DNA of 64,000 bases from Maribrevibacterium harenarium (GTDB lineage: Bacteria > Pseudomonadota > Gammaproteobacteria > Pseudomonadales > Marinomonadaceae). The notes below the pieces were generated by a model. The model ran no database searches. It saw nothing but the letters and a program-made list of their open reading frames with translations, and was not told where the DNA came from. Numbering within the stretch: the stretch's first letter is position 1; each line of letters opens with the position of its first letter. The stretch is taken from the NCBI RefSeq assembly GCF_006385675.1, contig NZ_VFRR01000007.1, forward strand, positions 62,001 through 126,000, read 5' to 3'. Both the position numbers and the translations under genes were made by a program. Of this stretch, positions 45,876 through 55,621 are shown one piece after another.

Positions 45876-48134
45876 ATGAATCAAGAAGTTGCTCAAGCAC
45901 ATAGCGAACCTTTGCTGACTTCAGAGCGCTACGCCCGTGTCGCTTTGAATGTGCCTTTGGCGTCTTTGTTTGATTATCAAATTCCCAAGGCGCTGGCCTA
46001 TCGCCATCGGCTTGAACCCGGCATGCGGGTTAAGGTTCCATTCGGCCCGCGCCATATGGTGGGAGTCATTGTCGAACTGTCTGAGACAACGGAACTCGCG
46101 CCGGAGCAACTTAAAGCCTTGCAAGGCTTGCTTGACCATACCCCTGTGATCGAAAAGAAGATGCTCGATCTGTGTAGCTGGGCGGCCCGTTACTACCACC
46201 ATCCCATCGGTGAAGTAGTCTTTCATGCGTTACCCACCCTATTACGCAAAGGCGATCATGCCGAATTTCGTCAGGAAACTTGGTGGTTTGTTACCGAGGC
46301 GGGTAAGCAGTTTGATTTGCAAAAGCTCAAAAACGCTAAGCGTCAATTCGCTTTCCTAGACGCCGCTAGACAACATGAATCCCACGGTTTGAGTCCACAC
46401 CTTTGTTCGCTACTGGATTTACAAACCAATGCCGGAAAAGCCTTAGCGGAGAAGGGATTGGTACGTTTTGAGGAGCGGGAATTCCGACGCGCCCAAGAAA
46501 CCCATGCCCATCAAAAGCAAGTGCCGCCAACATTAAACCCAGAGCAGGAACAAGCCACCCAACGTCTGCTGAAAATGTGTGGGCAATTTGGCTGCGCTTT
46601 ACTTGATGGCATCACCGGTAGTGGCAAGACCGAGGTATTTCTGCGCCTGATGGATCAACTTTTGCGGGACGATAAGCAAATTCTGGTGATGGTGCCGGAA
46701 ATTGGGTTAACCCCCCAGACGTTGCGCCGGTTTGAATCTCGCTTAGAAACGGACATCGTTCTGATGCACTCGAATATGAGTGATCGGGAACGTCTGGACG
46801 CTTGGTTGCTAGCGGAACGAGGTGACGCCAAGGTGATTATCGGCACCCGTTCAGCGGTCTTTGTCCCCACCCAAAAACTCGGCTTGATCATTATTGATGA
46901 AGAACATGATGCTTCCTACAAACAGCAAGATGGCTTTCGTTATCATGGTCGTGATCTAGCCATTAAACGGGCACAGGCAGAAAATATCCCGGTGCTGCTG
47001 GCCTCTGCCACGCCGTCCTATGAATCCCTGCACAATGCGGCGAGTAAGAAGTTTGCGTGGTTGAAACTGCGTCAACGCGCGGGGCAAGCCATCTTACCAA
47101 CCATGGAACGGGTCGATCTTCGTGGACAAAGTTTGCTAAAAGGCTTTTCCCCCCAAACATTGGAGGCCATGCGTCAGTGTTTGCAGCGTAAAGAGCAAGT
47201 CTTGGTATTTCTCAATCGCCGTGGCTATGCGCCGACCTTGATGTGCCATCAATGTGGTTGGATCGCCAGTTGCGACCATTGCGATGCCAATTTAACCGTC
47301 CATAAAAAAGCCAACAAGCTCCACTGTCACCATTGCGATAGCCACCAAGCCATGCTGCATCAGTGCCCCGAATGCCACAGCCATGAGCTCTTTACCGTCG
47401 GCGAAGGAACCGAGCAAATTGAAGGCATCCTGAACGAAGTGTTTAAGGAAACGCCTGTACTGCGTATCGATCGAGACAGCACCCAACGCAAATCGGCGTT
47501 AACCCAGATCACCCAAAAGATTCACGAACACGACCAAGCCATACTGGTCGGCACCCAAATGCTGGCCAAAGGCCACCATTTCCCCAACGTCACCTTAGTG
47601 GTCATCATGGATGCCGACGGTGGTTTATTTTCGGCAGATTTTCGCGCCATGGAACGCACCGCCCAGCTCATTATCCAAGTGGCAGGCCGTGCCGGACGTG
47701 CCAGCAAGCCAGGACGGGTACTGTTGCAAACCTATCACCCGGAGCATGCGGCGATTCAATGTTTATGTGAACAAGGCTACGAACCTTTTGCCCTCGGTGG
47801 TTTAAAGGAACGTCAGCAGCTAATGTTACCGCCCTTCTTTCATCAAGCTATCATCCGTGCCGAAGCCAAAGATGAATATGCCGCGATGCAAGCATTAAAC
47901 GAATTGCGGGATTGGCTATCACTCAGCACCACCGCACCGATTGCTATGCTTGGTCCCTATGCCGCTATCATGGTTCGCAAGGCAGGTCAGCATCGCGCCT
48001 TGCTTTCCCTAAAAGCCGCACAAAGAGCAAATTTGCATGAAGCTCTGGCATTCGCTAGCCAATGGCTTGAGCTGCAAGCCAAAAATCATAAAATTCGTTT
48101 TGCTATTGATGTGGATCCGCTGGAAACCTACTAA
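45876..48134 (+). CDS. priA: Primosomal replication helicase
   Basis: A 752-residue DEXH helicase that restarts stalled forks. The N-terminal 3'-DNA-binding domain opens with YARVALNVPLASLFDYQIP; the helicase core has Walker A LLDGITGSGKTEVFLR (about 243-258), the DEEH box LIIIDEEHDASYK, and VLVFLNRRGYAP. Eight cysteines for two zinc sites follow (CHQCGWIASCDHCDANL, then CHHCDSHQAMLHQCPEC). The last part contains QVAGRAGRASKPG. It starts 274 bp from the divergent rpmE, the conserved partner in many gammaproteobacteria. Met at 45876 is the only reasonable start. Confidence 0.96.
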   Translation: MNQEVAQAHSEPLLTSERYARVALNVPLASLFDYQIPKALAYRHRLEPGMRVKVPFGPRHMVGVIVELSETTELAPEQLKALQGLLDHTPVIEKKMLDLCSWAARYYHHPIGEVVFHALPTLLRKGDHAEFRQETWWFVTEAGKQFDLQKLKNAKRQFAFLDAARQHESHGLSPHLCSLLDLQTNAGKALAEKGLVRFEEREFRRAQETHAHQKQVPPTLNPEQEQATQRLLKMCGQFGCALLDGITGSGKTEVFLRLMDQLLRDDKQILVMVPEIGLTPQTLRRFESRLETDIVLMHSNMSDRERLDAWLLAERGDAKVIIGTRSAVFVPTQKLGLIIIDEEHDASYKQQDGFRYHGRDLAIKRAQAENIPVLLASATPSYESLHNAASKKFAWLKLRQRAGQAILPTMERVDLRGQSLLKGFSPQTLEAMRQCLQRKEQVLVFLNRRGYAPTLMCHQCGWIASCDHCDANLTVHKKANKLHCHHCDSHQAMLHQCPECHSHELFTVGEGTEQIEGILNEVFKETPVLRIDRDSTQRKSALTQITQKIHEHDQAILVGTQMLAKGHHFPNVTLVVIMDADGGLFSADFRAMERTAQLIIQVAGRAGRASKPGRVLLQTYHPEHAAIQCLCEQGYEPFALGGLKERQQLMLPPFFHQAIIRAEAKDEYAAMQALNELRDWLSLSTTAPIAMLGPYAAIMVRKAGQHRALLSLKAAQRANLHEALAFASQWLELQAKNHKIRFAIDVDPLETY

Positions 48135-48200
48135 GGTACTACTGCATAATGGCAAGCATTCTGTTCTAACCTAACTTTCATCAGCAAGGCTAACTACCAC

Positions 48201-48824
48201 ATGGCACAAAAACGCGGCGCTTCCCCGAAAAGTCGAAGCACCAACAGCAGGAAAGCACAAGCAGCTCCAAAACGAGCTGTAGCGTGGTGGCTATGGCTAT
48301 TGGTCCCAGCGATGGTGGGGGCTTTTGTTTATTTTCTGGCGCAATTAGCGAATCTGTCAGCGACAAACGAGCCAGCAGCTCCCGTGACAAAACCTGCTCC
48401 GGTTGCGCCTAAACCTGCGCCTGCGCCACAACCTAAACCGGAACCTGCCAAGCCCAAACCGGCAGATACGCCACCCTCTAAGGAAAAGGATCAGTTTGAG
48501 TTTTACCAGATCTTGCAAGATAGCGAAGTCGATACTAGTCATGTGGATGCCTACCAGTCCACCCCCCGTGGCGAGCAAGACTTCTACTATATGATTCAGG
48601 CTGCGTCGTTCCGTTCTTCTGCAGACGCCGATCGCTTACGCGCACAGCTTATTCTGGCTGGATTAGACGCCAATATCCGCCAGACTACCGGCGACGACGG
48701 CCGCCCTTGGTATCGGGTGGTGGTTGGGCCATTTAACTCCCGCTCAGAAAAGAACCGCGCCCAGGACAAACTGGTGGCGATGGATATCCAATCCTACACT
48801 TACACCGTGAAAAAAGAGCAATAG
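48201..48824 (+). CDS. ftsN: FtsN-like SPOR domain cell-division protein
   Basis: A 207-residue protein with the FtsN plan: basic cytoplasmic N-terminus (AQKRGASPKSRSTNSRKAQA), one transmembrane helix (about 31-53, WWLWLLVPAMVGAFVYFLAQ), a Pro/Lys/Ala-rich periplasmic linker (about 58-95) and a SPOR domain (about 127-206, starting YYMIQAASFRSSADADRLRA). The KDQFEFYQILQDSEV stretch before SPOR resembles the segment present in Pseudomonas-type proteins. FtsN triggers septal peptidoglycan synthesis and binds denuded septal glycan. It is shorter than the E. coli protein (319 aa), as in Pseudomonas. It lies between priA and hslV, the usual context. Confidence 0.88.
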   Translation: MAQKRGASPKSRSTNSRKAQAAPKRAVAWWLWLLVPAMVGAFVYFLAQLANLSATNEPAAPVTKPAPVAPKPAPAPQPKPEPAKPKPADTPPSKEKDQFEFYQILQDSEVDTSHVDAYQSTPRGEQDFYYMIQAASFRSSADADRLRAQLILAGLDANIRQTTGDDGRPWYRVVVGPFNSRSEKNRAQDKLVAMDIQSYTYTVKKEQ

Positions 48825-48834
48825 CCCTCCCGCT

Positions 48835-48873
48835 ACGGATCTTGGTCAGTAATTTGCCATGACCAAGATCCGT
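48835..48873. other. 14-bp perfect inverted repeat between ftsN and hslV
   Basis: ACGGATCTTGGTCA (48835-48848) pairs completely with TGACCAAGATCCGT (48860-48873) around 11 bases, starting 10 bp after the ftsN stop. It is stable but has no T run. It may insulate hslVU from ftsN read-through, directly ahead of the heat-shock promoter. Confidence 0.65.
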
Positions 48874-48879
48874 CGCCCA

Positions 48880-48908
48880 GTTGAAATATCTTCCCCAGCC
48901 CCCACCTA
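48880..48908 (+). promoter_or_regulatory. Sigma-32-like heat-shock promoter of hslVU
   Basis: GTTGAAA (48880-48886) and CCCCACCTA (48900-48908) are separated by 13 bases, close to the sigma-32 pattern CTTGAAA-N13/14-CCCCATnTA. It lies 28 bp before hslV ATG 48936. HslVU is a classic heat-shock operon, which supports the reading. Confidence 0.55.
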
Positions 48909-48935
48909 GCTAGCAAGACAGATTGGAGAAGAACC

Positions 48936-49487
48936 ATGACTACAATACTCACCGTACGCAAAGACAATCAGGTTGTCGTTGGTGGCGACGGCCAAGTTTC
49001 CCTCGGCAATACGGTTATGAAGGGCAACGCCCGTAAAGTTCGCCGTCTTTACCGTGGCGAAGTCATCGCTGGCTTTGCTGGTGGCACCGCCGATGCCTTT
49101 ACCCTATTTGAGCGTTTTGAAGGCCAGCTAGAAAAGCACCAAGGTCATCTAGTGCGTGCTGCAGTTGATCTCGCCAAAGATTGGCGCTCTGATAAGGCAT
49201 TACGACGTCTTGAAGCTATGTTGATTGTGGCGAATAAAGACAGCACCTTGATCATCACTGGTACGGGTGACGTTGTGGAACCACAACACGGTGCGTTAGC
49301 AATTGGTTCTGGTGGTAACTTTGCCGAAGCAGCGGCCCGCGCCCTATTGGAAAACACCGACCTTAGCGCCCGTGATATTGTTGAAAAGAGCCTTAATATT
49401 GCCGCTGATATTTGTGTCTTCACAAACCACAGCTTGACGATTGAAACCATCAATATCGACCCTAAGCTTGAAGACCAAACCTGCTAA
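48936..49487 (+). CDS. hslV: HslV, peptidase subunit of the HslUV protease
   Basis: A 183-residue threonine peptidase. Thr2 ([10 protein letters not shown]...) becomes the N-terminal nucleophile after removal of Met, followed by the conserved [20 protein letters not shown] and [17 protein letters not shown]. Two hexameric rings form a proteasome-like chamber that HslU feeds with unfolded proteins. GGAGAAGAACC precedes the start. hslU follows after 21 bp. Confidence 0.97.
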   Translation: MTTILTVRKDNQVVVGGDGQVSLGNTVMKGNARKVRRLYRGEVIAGFAGGTADAFTLFERFEGQLEKHQGHLVRAAVDLAKDWRSDKALRRLEAMLIVANKDSTLIITGTGDVVEPQHGALAIGSGGNFAEAAARALLENTDLSARDIVEKSLNIAADICVFTNHSLTIETINIDPKLEDQTC

Positions 49488-49508
49488 CGAATTCATAGAG
49501 ATAACACC

Positions 49509-50831
49509 ATGAGCAATCTAACCCCTCGCGAAACCGTTAACGCCCTCGACCAGCATATTGTCGGTCAGCAAGAAGCTAAACGGGCGGTAGCCATCGCCCT
49601 ACGTAACCGCTGGCGTCGTATGCAACTACCCGAGGAAATGCGCGCTGAGATTTCGCCTAAAAACATTCTGATGATCGGCCCCACCGGCGTCGGTAAAACG
49701 GAAATTGCCCGCCGCTTAGCCAAGCTCGCCAATGCGCCATTCATCAAGGTAGAAGCAACGAAATTTACCGAAGTGGGTTATGTTGGTCGTGATGTAGACT
49801 CGATCATCCGCGATCTAGTCGAAAGTGCCATCAAGATGTTCCGCGAACAAGCTACCGAAGCAATGAAACACAAGGCCGAAGATGCAGCGGAAGAACGTAT
49901 TTTGGATGCGCTACTGCCCCCTGCCCGTGGTTTTGAAGAAGACTCTGCAAGTAACAGCACGCGCCAAGTCTTCCGCAAAAAGTTACGTGAAGGCCAGTTA
50001 GACGATAAAGAAATCGACATCGAAGTAGCGGATGCACCCATTGGCGTCGAGATCATGACGCCCCCTGGCATGGAAGAGATGACCAGCCAACTGCAAAGTC
50101 TGTTTTCTAATATGGGCTCTGAGCGCAAGAAAAAACGTAAGCTCAAAGTCAAAGAAGCGCTACGCCAACTGCGTGAAGAAGAGGCCGCCAAACTGGTTAA
50201 CCAAGATGAGATCAAAGCCCGTGCTGTTCAGGCAGTGGAACAAAACGGCATCGTCTTTTTGGATGAGATCGACAAAGTAGCGAAAAGCAGCGAACGCTCT
50301 AGCGGCGACGTTTCCCGCGAAGGGGTACAGCGTGACCTACTGCCGCTTATCGAAGGCTGCACAGTGAACACCAAATACGGCATGATCAAAACAGACCATA
50401 TTCTGTTTATCGCATCGGGTGCGTTCCACTTGTCTAAGCCGTCGGATCTGATTCCAGAACTGCAAGGCCGTTTGCCGATTCGGGTGGAGTTGAACGCGTT
50501 AACCGTGGACGATTTCAAGCGCATTTTGGTTGAGCCAAGCGCTTCTCTGATCAAGCAATACGCTGCGCTCGCGCAAACTGAAAATGTGGCCTTAAACTTT
50601 ACCGATGAAGGCATTACCCGCATCGCCGAGATCGCTTACCAAGTGAACGAGCGTACGGAAAACATTGGTGCTCGTCGTTTGCATACGGTGTTAGAACGTT
50701 TGCTGGAGGAAGTTTCTTACTCTGCCAGTGACATGCCGGAAGGCCAGCAAGTGGATATCACCGCGGCCTATGTAGATGAGCAGCTCGGTGAGATTGCTCA
50801 AAACGAAGATCTTAGCCAATACATCCTGTAA
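49509..50831 (+). CDS. hslU: HslU, ATPase subunit of the HslUV protease
   Basis: A 440-residue AAA+ unfoldase. The N-terminus [20 protein letters not shown] is characteristic; Walker A is [16 protein letters not shown] (about 57-72), Walker B is [12 protein letters not shown] (about 250), with the I-domain in between (about 110-245) that recognises substrates. The pore motif region VGYVGRD (GYVG) is intact, as is the C-terminal QYIL tail that inserts into HslV to activate it. Length and gene order (hslV-hslU) are standard. Confidence 0.98.
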   Translation: MSNLTPRETVNALDQHIVGQQEAKRAVAIALRNRWRRMQLPEEMRAEISPKNILMIGPTGVGKTEIARRLAKLANAPFIKVEATKFTEVGYVGRDVDSIIRDLVESAIKMFREQATEAMKHKAEDAAEERILDALLPPARGFEEDSASNSTRQVFRKKLREGQLDDKEIDIEVADAPIGVEIMTPPGMEEMTSQLQSLFSNMGSERKKKRKLKVKEALRQLREEEAAKLVNQDEIKARAVQAVEQNGIVFLDEIDKVAKSSERSSGDVSREGVQRDLLPLIEGCTVNTKYGMIKTDHILFIASGAFHLSKPSDLIPELQGRLPIRVELNALTVDDFKRILVEPSASLIKQYAALAQTENVALNFTDEGITRIAEIAYQVNERTENIGARRLHTVLERLLEEVSYSASDMPEGQQVDITAAYVDEQLGEIAQNEDLSQYIL

Positions 50832-50847
50832 GTGAGGACAATGCGCC

Positions 50848-51225
50848 ATGGCGACCCCTACTAAAATTCATTATCACAAGCAGTCCCGTGAGTTGGAAAT
50901 CGGGTTTGCCGATGGCGCTAATTACCGCCTAGGGGCGGAGTTTTTACGGGTTCATTCTCCTTCTGCGGAAGTGCGTGGACACGGTATGCAAATCCCCATC
51001 CTACAGGTAGGTAAACGTAACGTCGGTATTATGAATATCGAGCCTGCCGGTAACTATGCTTTAAAAATCAGCTTTGATGACGGTCATGATACCGGCCTCT
51101 ACACTTGGGACTACCTTTACAATATTGGCAAAAACCATGATGAGTTATGGCAGATGTATCTCGATCGACTTGCCAAAGAAGGCAAGAGCCGCGACACTTC
51201 CGTCATTCAAATTCATCAGGTTTAG
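50848..51225 (+). CDS. DUF971 (GBBH-like N-terminal) domain protein
   Basis: A 125-residue protein with the DUF971 pattern: IHYHKQSRELEIGFADGANY, then LRVHSPSAEVRGHG and ALKISFDDGHDTGLYTWDYL YNIG. The same fold is the N-terminal domain of gamma-butyrobutyraldehyde/gamma-butyrobetaine hydroxylases and occurs in proteins linked to iron-sulfur cluster carriage. It directly follows hslU (16 bp), a gene order shared with Pseudomonas. The exact role is unknown. Confidence 0.88.
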   Translation: MATPTKIHYHKQSRELEIGFADGANYRLGAEFLRVHSPSAEVRGHGMQIPILQVGKRNVGIMNIEPAGNYALKISFDDGHDTGLYTWDYLYNIGKNHDELWQMYLDRLAKEGKSRDTSVIQIHQV

Positions 51226-51234
51226 GATTTATCC

Positions 51235-51849
51235 ATGTCTTCCCTTTCTCACGCGGCCATGGCCAGCATCGAAAAAGCCGTAAATTTTGCTCTGGCAAAA
51301 GATGCACCGTCTCAACGTCAGCTCAGCAAGCTAGCTGGGCAACAGCTGTATTTGGAAGTAGAAGACTTCAATTTGATCCTGCAAATCCATGTATTGGAAG
51401 AAGGTGTCCTGCTCACCTTGCTCGATAGCATGGACGGCATCGAACTTGATCCCAAACTAGACACCATGGTGAAAGGGCCAAGCAGTGCCTACCGTAAGCT
51501 ACTGGAAGGCGACGGCTTCTTTGATGGTGATTTGCGTATCCAAGGCAACGCCCAAGCACTCATGACCTTACACAAGGTGATGGAAAGCTTTGAATTTGAT
51601 TGGGAAGCCATCCTCGCTGACAAAATCGGTGATACCGCTGCGGCAGCACTGGCTCGCCTATTACGAGCTAAATGGAGCTTTGCCAAAGAAACCAGCACCG
51701 CCGCTCGCCTGCACCTAGTTTCCTACCTACAAAGCAACAGCGGCTTACTACCCAGCAAAGTCGAATACGATGCCTTTGTGGATGATTTAGAGCGCTTCAA
51801 CCGCCAGCTAGATCGAGTTGAAGCGCGTTTGAGAAAGTTGGGCAACTAA
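51235..51849 (+). CDS. ubiJ: UbiJ-like SCP2-domain protein
   Basis: A 204-residue protein with an N-terminal SCP2 sterol-carrier-type lipid-binding domain (about 1-120; diagnostic LLEGDGFFDGDLRIQGNAQA) followed by an amphipathic helical tail (YDAFVDDLERFNRQLDRVEA at the end). This plan matches UbiJ, a lipid-binding accessory protein of the aerobic ubiquinone biosynthesis complex. In E. coli and Pseudomonas it lies between ubiE and ubiB; neither is here, so the gene has been separated from its usual partners. It follows the DUF971 gene by 9 bp and converges on the asparaginase gene. Confidence 0.75.
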   Translation: MSSLSHAAMASIEKAVNFALAKDAPSQRQLSKLAGQQLYLEVEDFNLILQIHVLEEGVLLTLLDSMDGIELDPKLDTMVKGPSSAYRKLLEGDGFFDGDLRIQGNAQALMTLHKVMESFEFDWEAILADKIGDTAAAALARLLRAKWSFAKETSTAARLHLVSYLQSNSGLLPSKVEYDAFVDDLERFNRQLDRVEARLRKLGN

Positions 51850-51855
51850 CCTTCG

Positions 51856-52827
51856 TTACCATTCCGCCCTGATATCTTGGGCGCTCCACCCGGCTCCAAG
51901 CATTAGGGTTAATCTGGCAAAGGCGGCCTCGTAGGTCATGTCTTTGCCGGAGATGACACCGGCTTTGATCAGCTCAGCCCCCGCCGCATAGGTGGTGGAG
52001 TTGACCGCACCGTTTTGACATTGGGTAATGTTGATCATCACCACCCCACGTCCAATGGCGCTTTTGATCAGGTCGACTAGGGCTTGGTTTTGGTCGGGGA
52101 TATTGCCCGCACCATAGCTCAGTAAAATAGCACCTTTGACTTGCTCCCCGAGTAATCCCTGCCAATGGCTCGCCGTCACTCCAGGGAATACCGGCAATAG
52201 GGTTACCACGTCATTACGAATATGCCCTGGTATGGCTACCGGCAAACGTGCCTTGGGCGCTGGCAAATGGGTCTGCTGCCACAAGCCATTGTCTAACAGC
52301 TCTGCCCGTACCGGTTCGTTGACGGACATAAACGCCCGCCAGTCATTGGTATGGCATTTATGGGCCCGATCACCACTAATAAGTAGCCGATCAAAGAATA
52401 AATGAACGCCTGCAAAAGGATGGGTAGCGGCTTTTATCGCCCCCAGCAGATTCGACTGGGCATCAGACGGGGTTTGGCTAAATGGAATCTGTGAACCTGT
52501 GACCACAATCGGCTTGTGATGATGATTAAACCAAGTATGCAAGGCCGCTGCCGTATAGGCCATGGTATCCGTGCCATGCAAAATCACAAAACCCGTATAA
52601 TGGTGCCAACTTTGCTCCAAAATGCGGGCAATGGCACACCAGTCACTTGGGGCAGCGTTAGAGGAATCAATCAGGTGTTCGCAACACAGCACATCGAATT
52701 GCTGGGCAGGGAGCTCGCGCGCCAACAGGGTTTGTAAAAAAGGTACTAGCTCGCGACTCGGCGCTAAACCTTGCTCGGTCGGCATCATCCCAATGGTGCC
52801 ACCGGTGTATAGAATCAGTAATGACAT
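51856..52827 (-). CDS. L-asparaginase, type I
   Basis: A 323-residue enzyme that hydrolyses asparagine to aspartate and ammonia. The two catalytic threonine segments are in LILYTGGTIGMMPTEQG (residues 3-19) and FVILHGTDTMAYTAAAL (about 78-94). There is no signal peptide, so it is the cytoplasmic AnsA type rather than the periplasmic AnsB type. The gene is separated from the end of ubiJ by only 6 bp on the opposite strand, with no clear terminator between them. Confidence 0.92.
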   Translation of the reverse strand: MSLLILYTGGTIGMMPTEQGLAPSRELVPFLQTLLARELPAQQFDVLCCEHLIDSSNAAPSDWCAIARILEQSWHHYTGFVILHGTDTMAYTAAALHTWFNHHHKPIVVTGSQIPFSQTPSDAQSNLLGAIKAATHPFAGVHLFFDRLLISGDRAHKCHTNDWRAFMSVNEPVRAELLDNGLWQQTHLPAPKARLPVAIPGHIRNDVVTLLPVFPGVTASHWQGLLGEQVKGAILLSYGAGNIPDQNQALVDLIKSAIGRGVVMINITQCQNGAVNSTTYAAGAELIKAGVISGKDMTYEAAFARLTLMLGAGWSAQDIRAEW

Positions 52828-52863
52828 AACAAGCTTTCCTAATGCAGCGTTTTAGCATACTGC

Positions 52864-55431
52864 TTACAGGGTAGCTTGCAAAGCTCGCTGTGATAACTTT
52901 TCTGCAAACTCTTCGGCAGTCATTGGCTTACCAAAGAAGTAACCTTGGATCGCATCACAGTCTTGTTTAGCGAGAAACTCGGTTTGTTGCTGGGTTTCTA
53001 CCCCTTCGGCAACCACCTTCATTCCCAATCCTTTGGCCATGGCAATGGTTGCTGACACGATACATTCATCCGAATCACTAATACCGATGCCATCCACGAA
53101 AGAGCGGTCAACTTTCAAATAGTGGGCATCCAACTCTTTCAAATAACTAAGGGAACAATAGCCGGTGCCAAAATCGTCGATAGCAATGGTGATGTTCGAT
53201 TCCCGTAGCCGCGCCAAGTTGTGCGCCAAAATACTGGAGTTCACCATTAACGCCGTTTCGGTAAACTCCACCGCCACGCAATGGGTTGGCAGCTCTAACT
53301 CAGCCATCATTTCCAATAGGTCATCGGCGACAAAGGAACTGGAAAGCTGCACCGAAGATACGTTAATCGCGACTTTACCAAAGTCCAGTCCCGCTTTCCG
53401 CCAGTCTTTCAGTTGCAGTAATACTTGACGAATGATCCAGCGCCCAAGCTCAATGATTTGCCCGCTTTCCTCGGCGATAGGGATAAAGTCCGCCGGAGAC
53501 ACCCAAGCACCGTGGTCGTTTTGCCAGCGCAGCAAGGCCTCAGCCCCAATAATGGCATGACTATAGGCGTCGACCTGAGGCTGATAACGCAAACTGAGTC
53601 CCCTATGCTCGCGAATAGCCACATCCAGCTCTTGCTGTAAGGCGACGCGATAACGCATGCGCTGGTCCATCGACTCATCAAAGTAACGGTACGTATTTTT
53701 CCCAGAATGTTTGGCCCGATACATAGCCATATCCGCCTGGCGTAGCAGGCTACTGGCATCAATTTCACCCATATTGGCAACGGCCACGCCCACACTACAG
53801 CTCACTGAGAACTTGGTATTCTTATACTCAAACGGCTTGGCGAGAATACTCACCACACTTTTCGCCAAGGTCGACATGACGCTATCGTGACTGAGGGGAT
53901 GCACGAATAAGGCAAATTCATCACCGCCGAGTCGGGCTAAATAGGCTTCATCTGGCACCACTTTGGCCAATTTTTTCGCCGTGCGCTTGAGCAAGACATC
54001 ACCCGCATCATGGCCGAGGGTATCGTTGATCTCCTTGAAACGATCCAAGTCGATAAACATCAAGCCAATTCTACCGCTGGAGAACTGACGCAAGCGCTCA
54101 TTTAATTGATTTTCAAAAAAGCGTCGATTGGCAAGGCCGGTGAGATCATCATGCTGGGCAAGGAACATGGCTTGCTTTTCTGCTTCTTTGCGAGCGGTGA
54201 TATCTTCATGCACGGCAATAAAGTATTCGATTTCCCCATGACTGTCGCGAATCGGGGTGATGGTTTGCTCGACGGAAATCAGATGCCCTAGCTTATGGCG
54301 GTTAACCAGTTCCCCACGCCAATTATGACCAACAGAAATAGTGCTCCATAGCTCTTGAAAGAAGGCCTTGTCATGGTGACCGGAATTTAAAAGGCGCGGC
54401 GTCTTGCCTTTAACCTGTTTAATGCTGTACCCCGTCAATCGGGTAAAGGCATCGTTGACCCACTGAATCTTACCTTTTGGATCCGTAATAATAATGGCAT
54501 TGGCGGAGTTTCGTACTGCTTCACTAAGCAAGTGATTACTGCCTTGTACTTCTTCTCGCTTATGTTTGAGGATGGCAAACACGGTCACCATCAGCAACAC
54601 TAAGCCAATCATCAAAGCAAAGATCCAGCGCAACATGCGCGCATCCTTGAGCCAGTCCGCTAGCGCAATGCTGTCATAGGACTTGAGCGTTACCACCAAG
54701 GGCAACATACTGCTGGCGCGATAACTTTCGATAAAACTACCGCGGTCATCGCTGCCACGATAGCTACCCCAAACCTGTTCCGATAACTGTTTGGCAATAG
54801 TGTCAGGCAGTTGCTCATCAACACCTAGAATGGTTTGCCCCGTCGCCAAATAGAGTGAGACTTCACGCTCGCCCGGTGCAACAGAATGGAGTAAGTCACG
54901 ATAGTAATTAAGATTAATGGAGCCAACGACAAAGCCAACCACTTTCTCATTGACGAAAAATGGCACACAGGCTGGCCAGTAACTGGTCGCTGCAAGGGGA
55001 GCATCGTCACCCCAATAGCGCCCGTGGCGAGGGGGAAGTATAACAACGTCTGTAGGTGACAATTGACGATCGGTCGGTAAACATTCTCGGGAACTGTAGA
55101 GAGGTAAGATATTAATTTCACGGAGCTGAGGTAAACTCATCAGCATCTGCTCGATGATAATCTGATTATCCCTCGGGTTTTGCAAAGGGGCAGACGCCAT
55201 ACTGCGTAGACTACCGCTAATGGCCTGTAACGAGCGGGAAATAGAGTCTTCCATGGCATAAATGAGTGCTGCGTTGGTAGTGGACTGCTCATCCAAAGCC
55301 CGTTGCTCGCCCCTAGTAAGCACCTGATCCATCACAAATACCATGGCAGCCGAAAGCACGACCACTGACAAAATCAGTATCGGTTGGTGGCGGATAAAAT
55401 TCCGTAGTGCAATTTGCAGTCCTTTCAGCAC
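52864..55431 (-). CDS. Membrane GGDEF-EAL protein with PAS domain
   Basis: An 855-residue signalling protein. Helices at about 17-35 and 270-292 enclose a periplasmic dCache-like sensor domain; a PAS-PAC unit follows (about 300-420, AIIITDPKGKIQWVNDAFTR). The GGDEF domain has an intact LARLGGDEFALF motif (about 502) and the EAL domain begins at about 600 with GAEALLRWQN; the metal-binding DDFGTGYCSLSYLKEL is complete. Both cyclic di-GMP synthesis and breakdown are therefore possible. There is no RxxD site immediately upstream of GGDEF. The gene is solitary, reading toward asparaginase with 36 bp between. Confidence 0.9.
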   Translation of the reverse strand: MLKGLQIALRNFIRHQPILILSVVVLSAAMVFVMDQVLTRGEQRALDEQSTTNAALIYAMEDSISRSLQAISGSLRSMASAPLQNPRDNQIIIEQMLMSLPQLREINILPLYSSRECLPTDRQLSPTDVVILPPRHGRYWGDDAPLAATSYWPACVPFFVNEKVVGFVVGSINLNYYRDLLHSVAPGEREVSLYLATGQTILGVDEQLPDTIAKQLSEQVWGSYRGSDDRGSFIESYRASSMLPLVVTLKSYDSIALADWLKDARMLRWIFALMIGLVLLMVTVFAILKHKREEVQGSNHLLSEAVRNSANAIIITDPKGKIQWVNDAFTRLTGYSIKQVKGKTPRLLNSGHHDKAFFQELWSTISVGHNWRGELVNRHKLGHLISVEQTITPIRDSHGEIEYFIAVHEDITARKEAEKQAMFLAQHDDLTGLANRRFFENQLNERLRQFSSGRIGLMFIDLDRFKEINDTLGHDAGDVLLKRTAKKLAKVVPDEAYLARLGGDEFALFVHPLSHDSVMSTLAKSVVSILAKPFEYKNTKFSVSCSVGVAVANMGEIDASSLLRQADMAMYRAKHSGKNTYRYFDESMDQRMRYRVALQQELDVAIREHRGLSLRYQPQVDAYSHAIIGAEALLRWQNDHGAWVSPADFIPIAEESGQIIELGRWIIRQVLLQLKDWRKAGLDFGKVAINVSSVQLSSSFVADDLLEMMAELELPTHCVAVEFTETALMVNSSILAHNLARLRESNITIAIDDFGTGYCSLSYLKELDAHYLKVDRSFVDGIGISDSDECIVSATIAMAKGLGMKVVAEGVETQQQTEFLAKQDCDAIQGYFFGKPMTAEEFAEKLSQRALQATL

Positions 55432-55567
55432 AACTACTCACAAAGCCAGAAAGTTAATTCGAATAAGCATAATTTATCGGTTATCGTGTCGTTATGCCTT
55501 GATATATGTCTTCTATGTATCAGTTAGTGTAAAGATTGTTTTCTTATGTAACTTTTTTCGTAACCAC

Positions 55568-55607
55568 AAAAAAGCCCCCATCAGCGGCACCGATGGGGGC
55601 TTTTTTT
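55568..55607. terminator. Terminator of argS, bidirectional
   Basis: GCCCCCATC (55574-55582) pairs with GATGGGGGC (55592-55600) around 9 bases, with six A before and seven T after. It ends argS on the minus strand, 14 bp past its stop, and can also act on the plus strand. Confidence 0.92.
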
Positions 55608-55621
55608 AGACGCAGTAGCGG

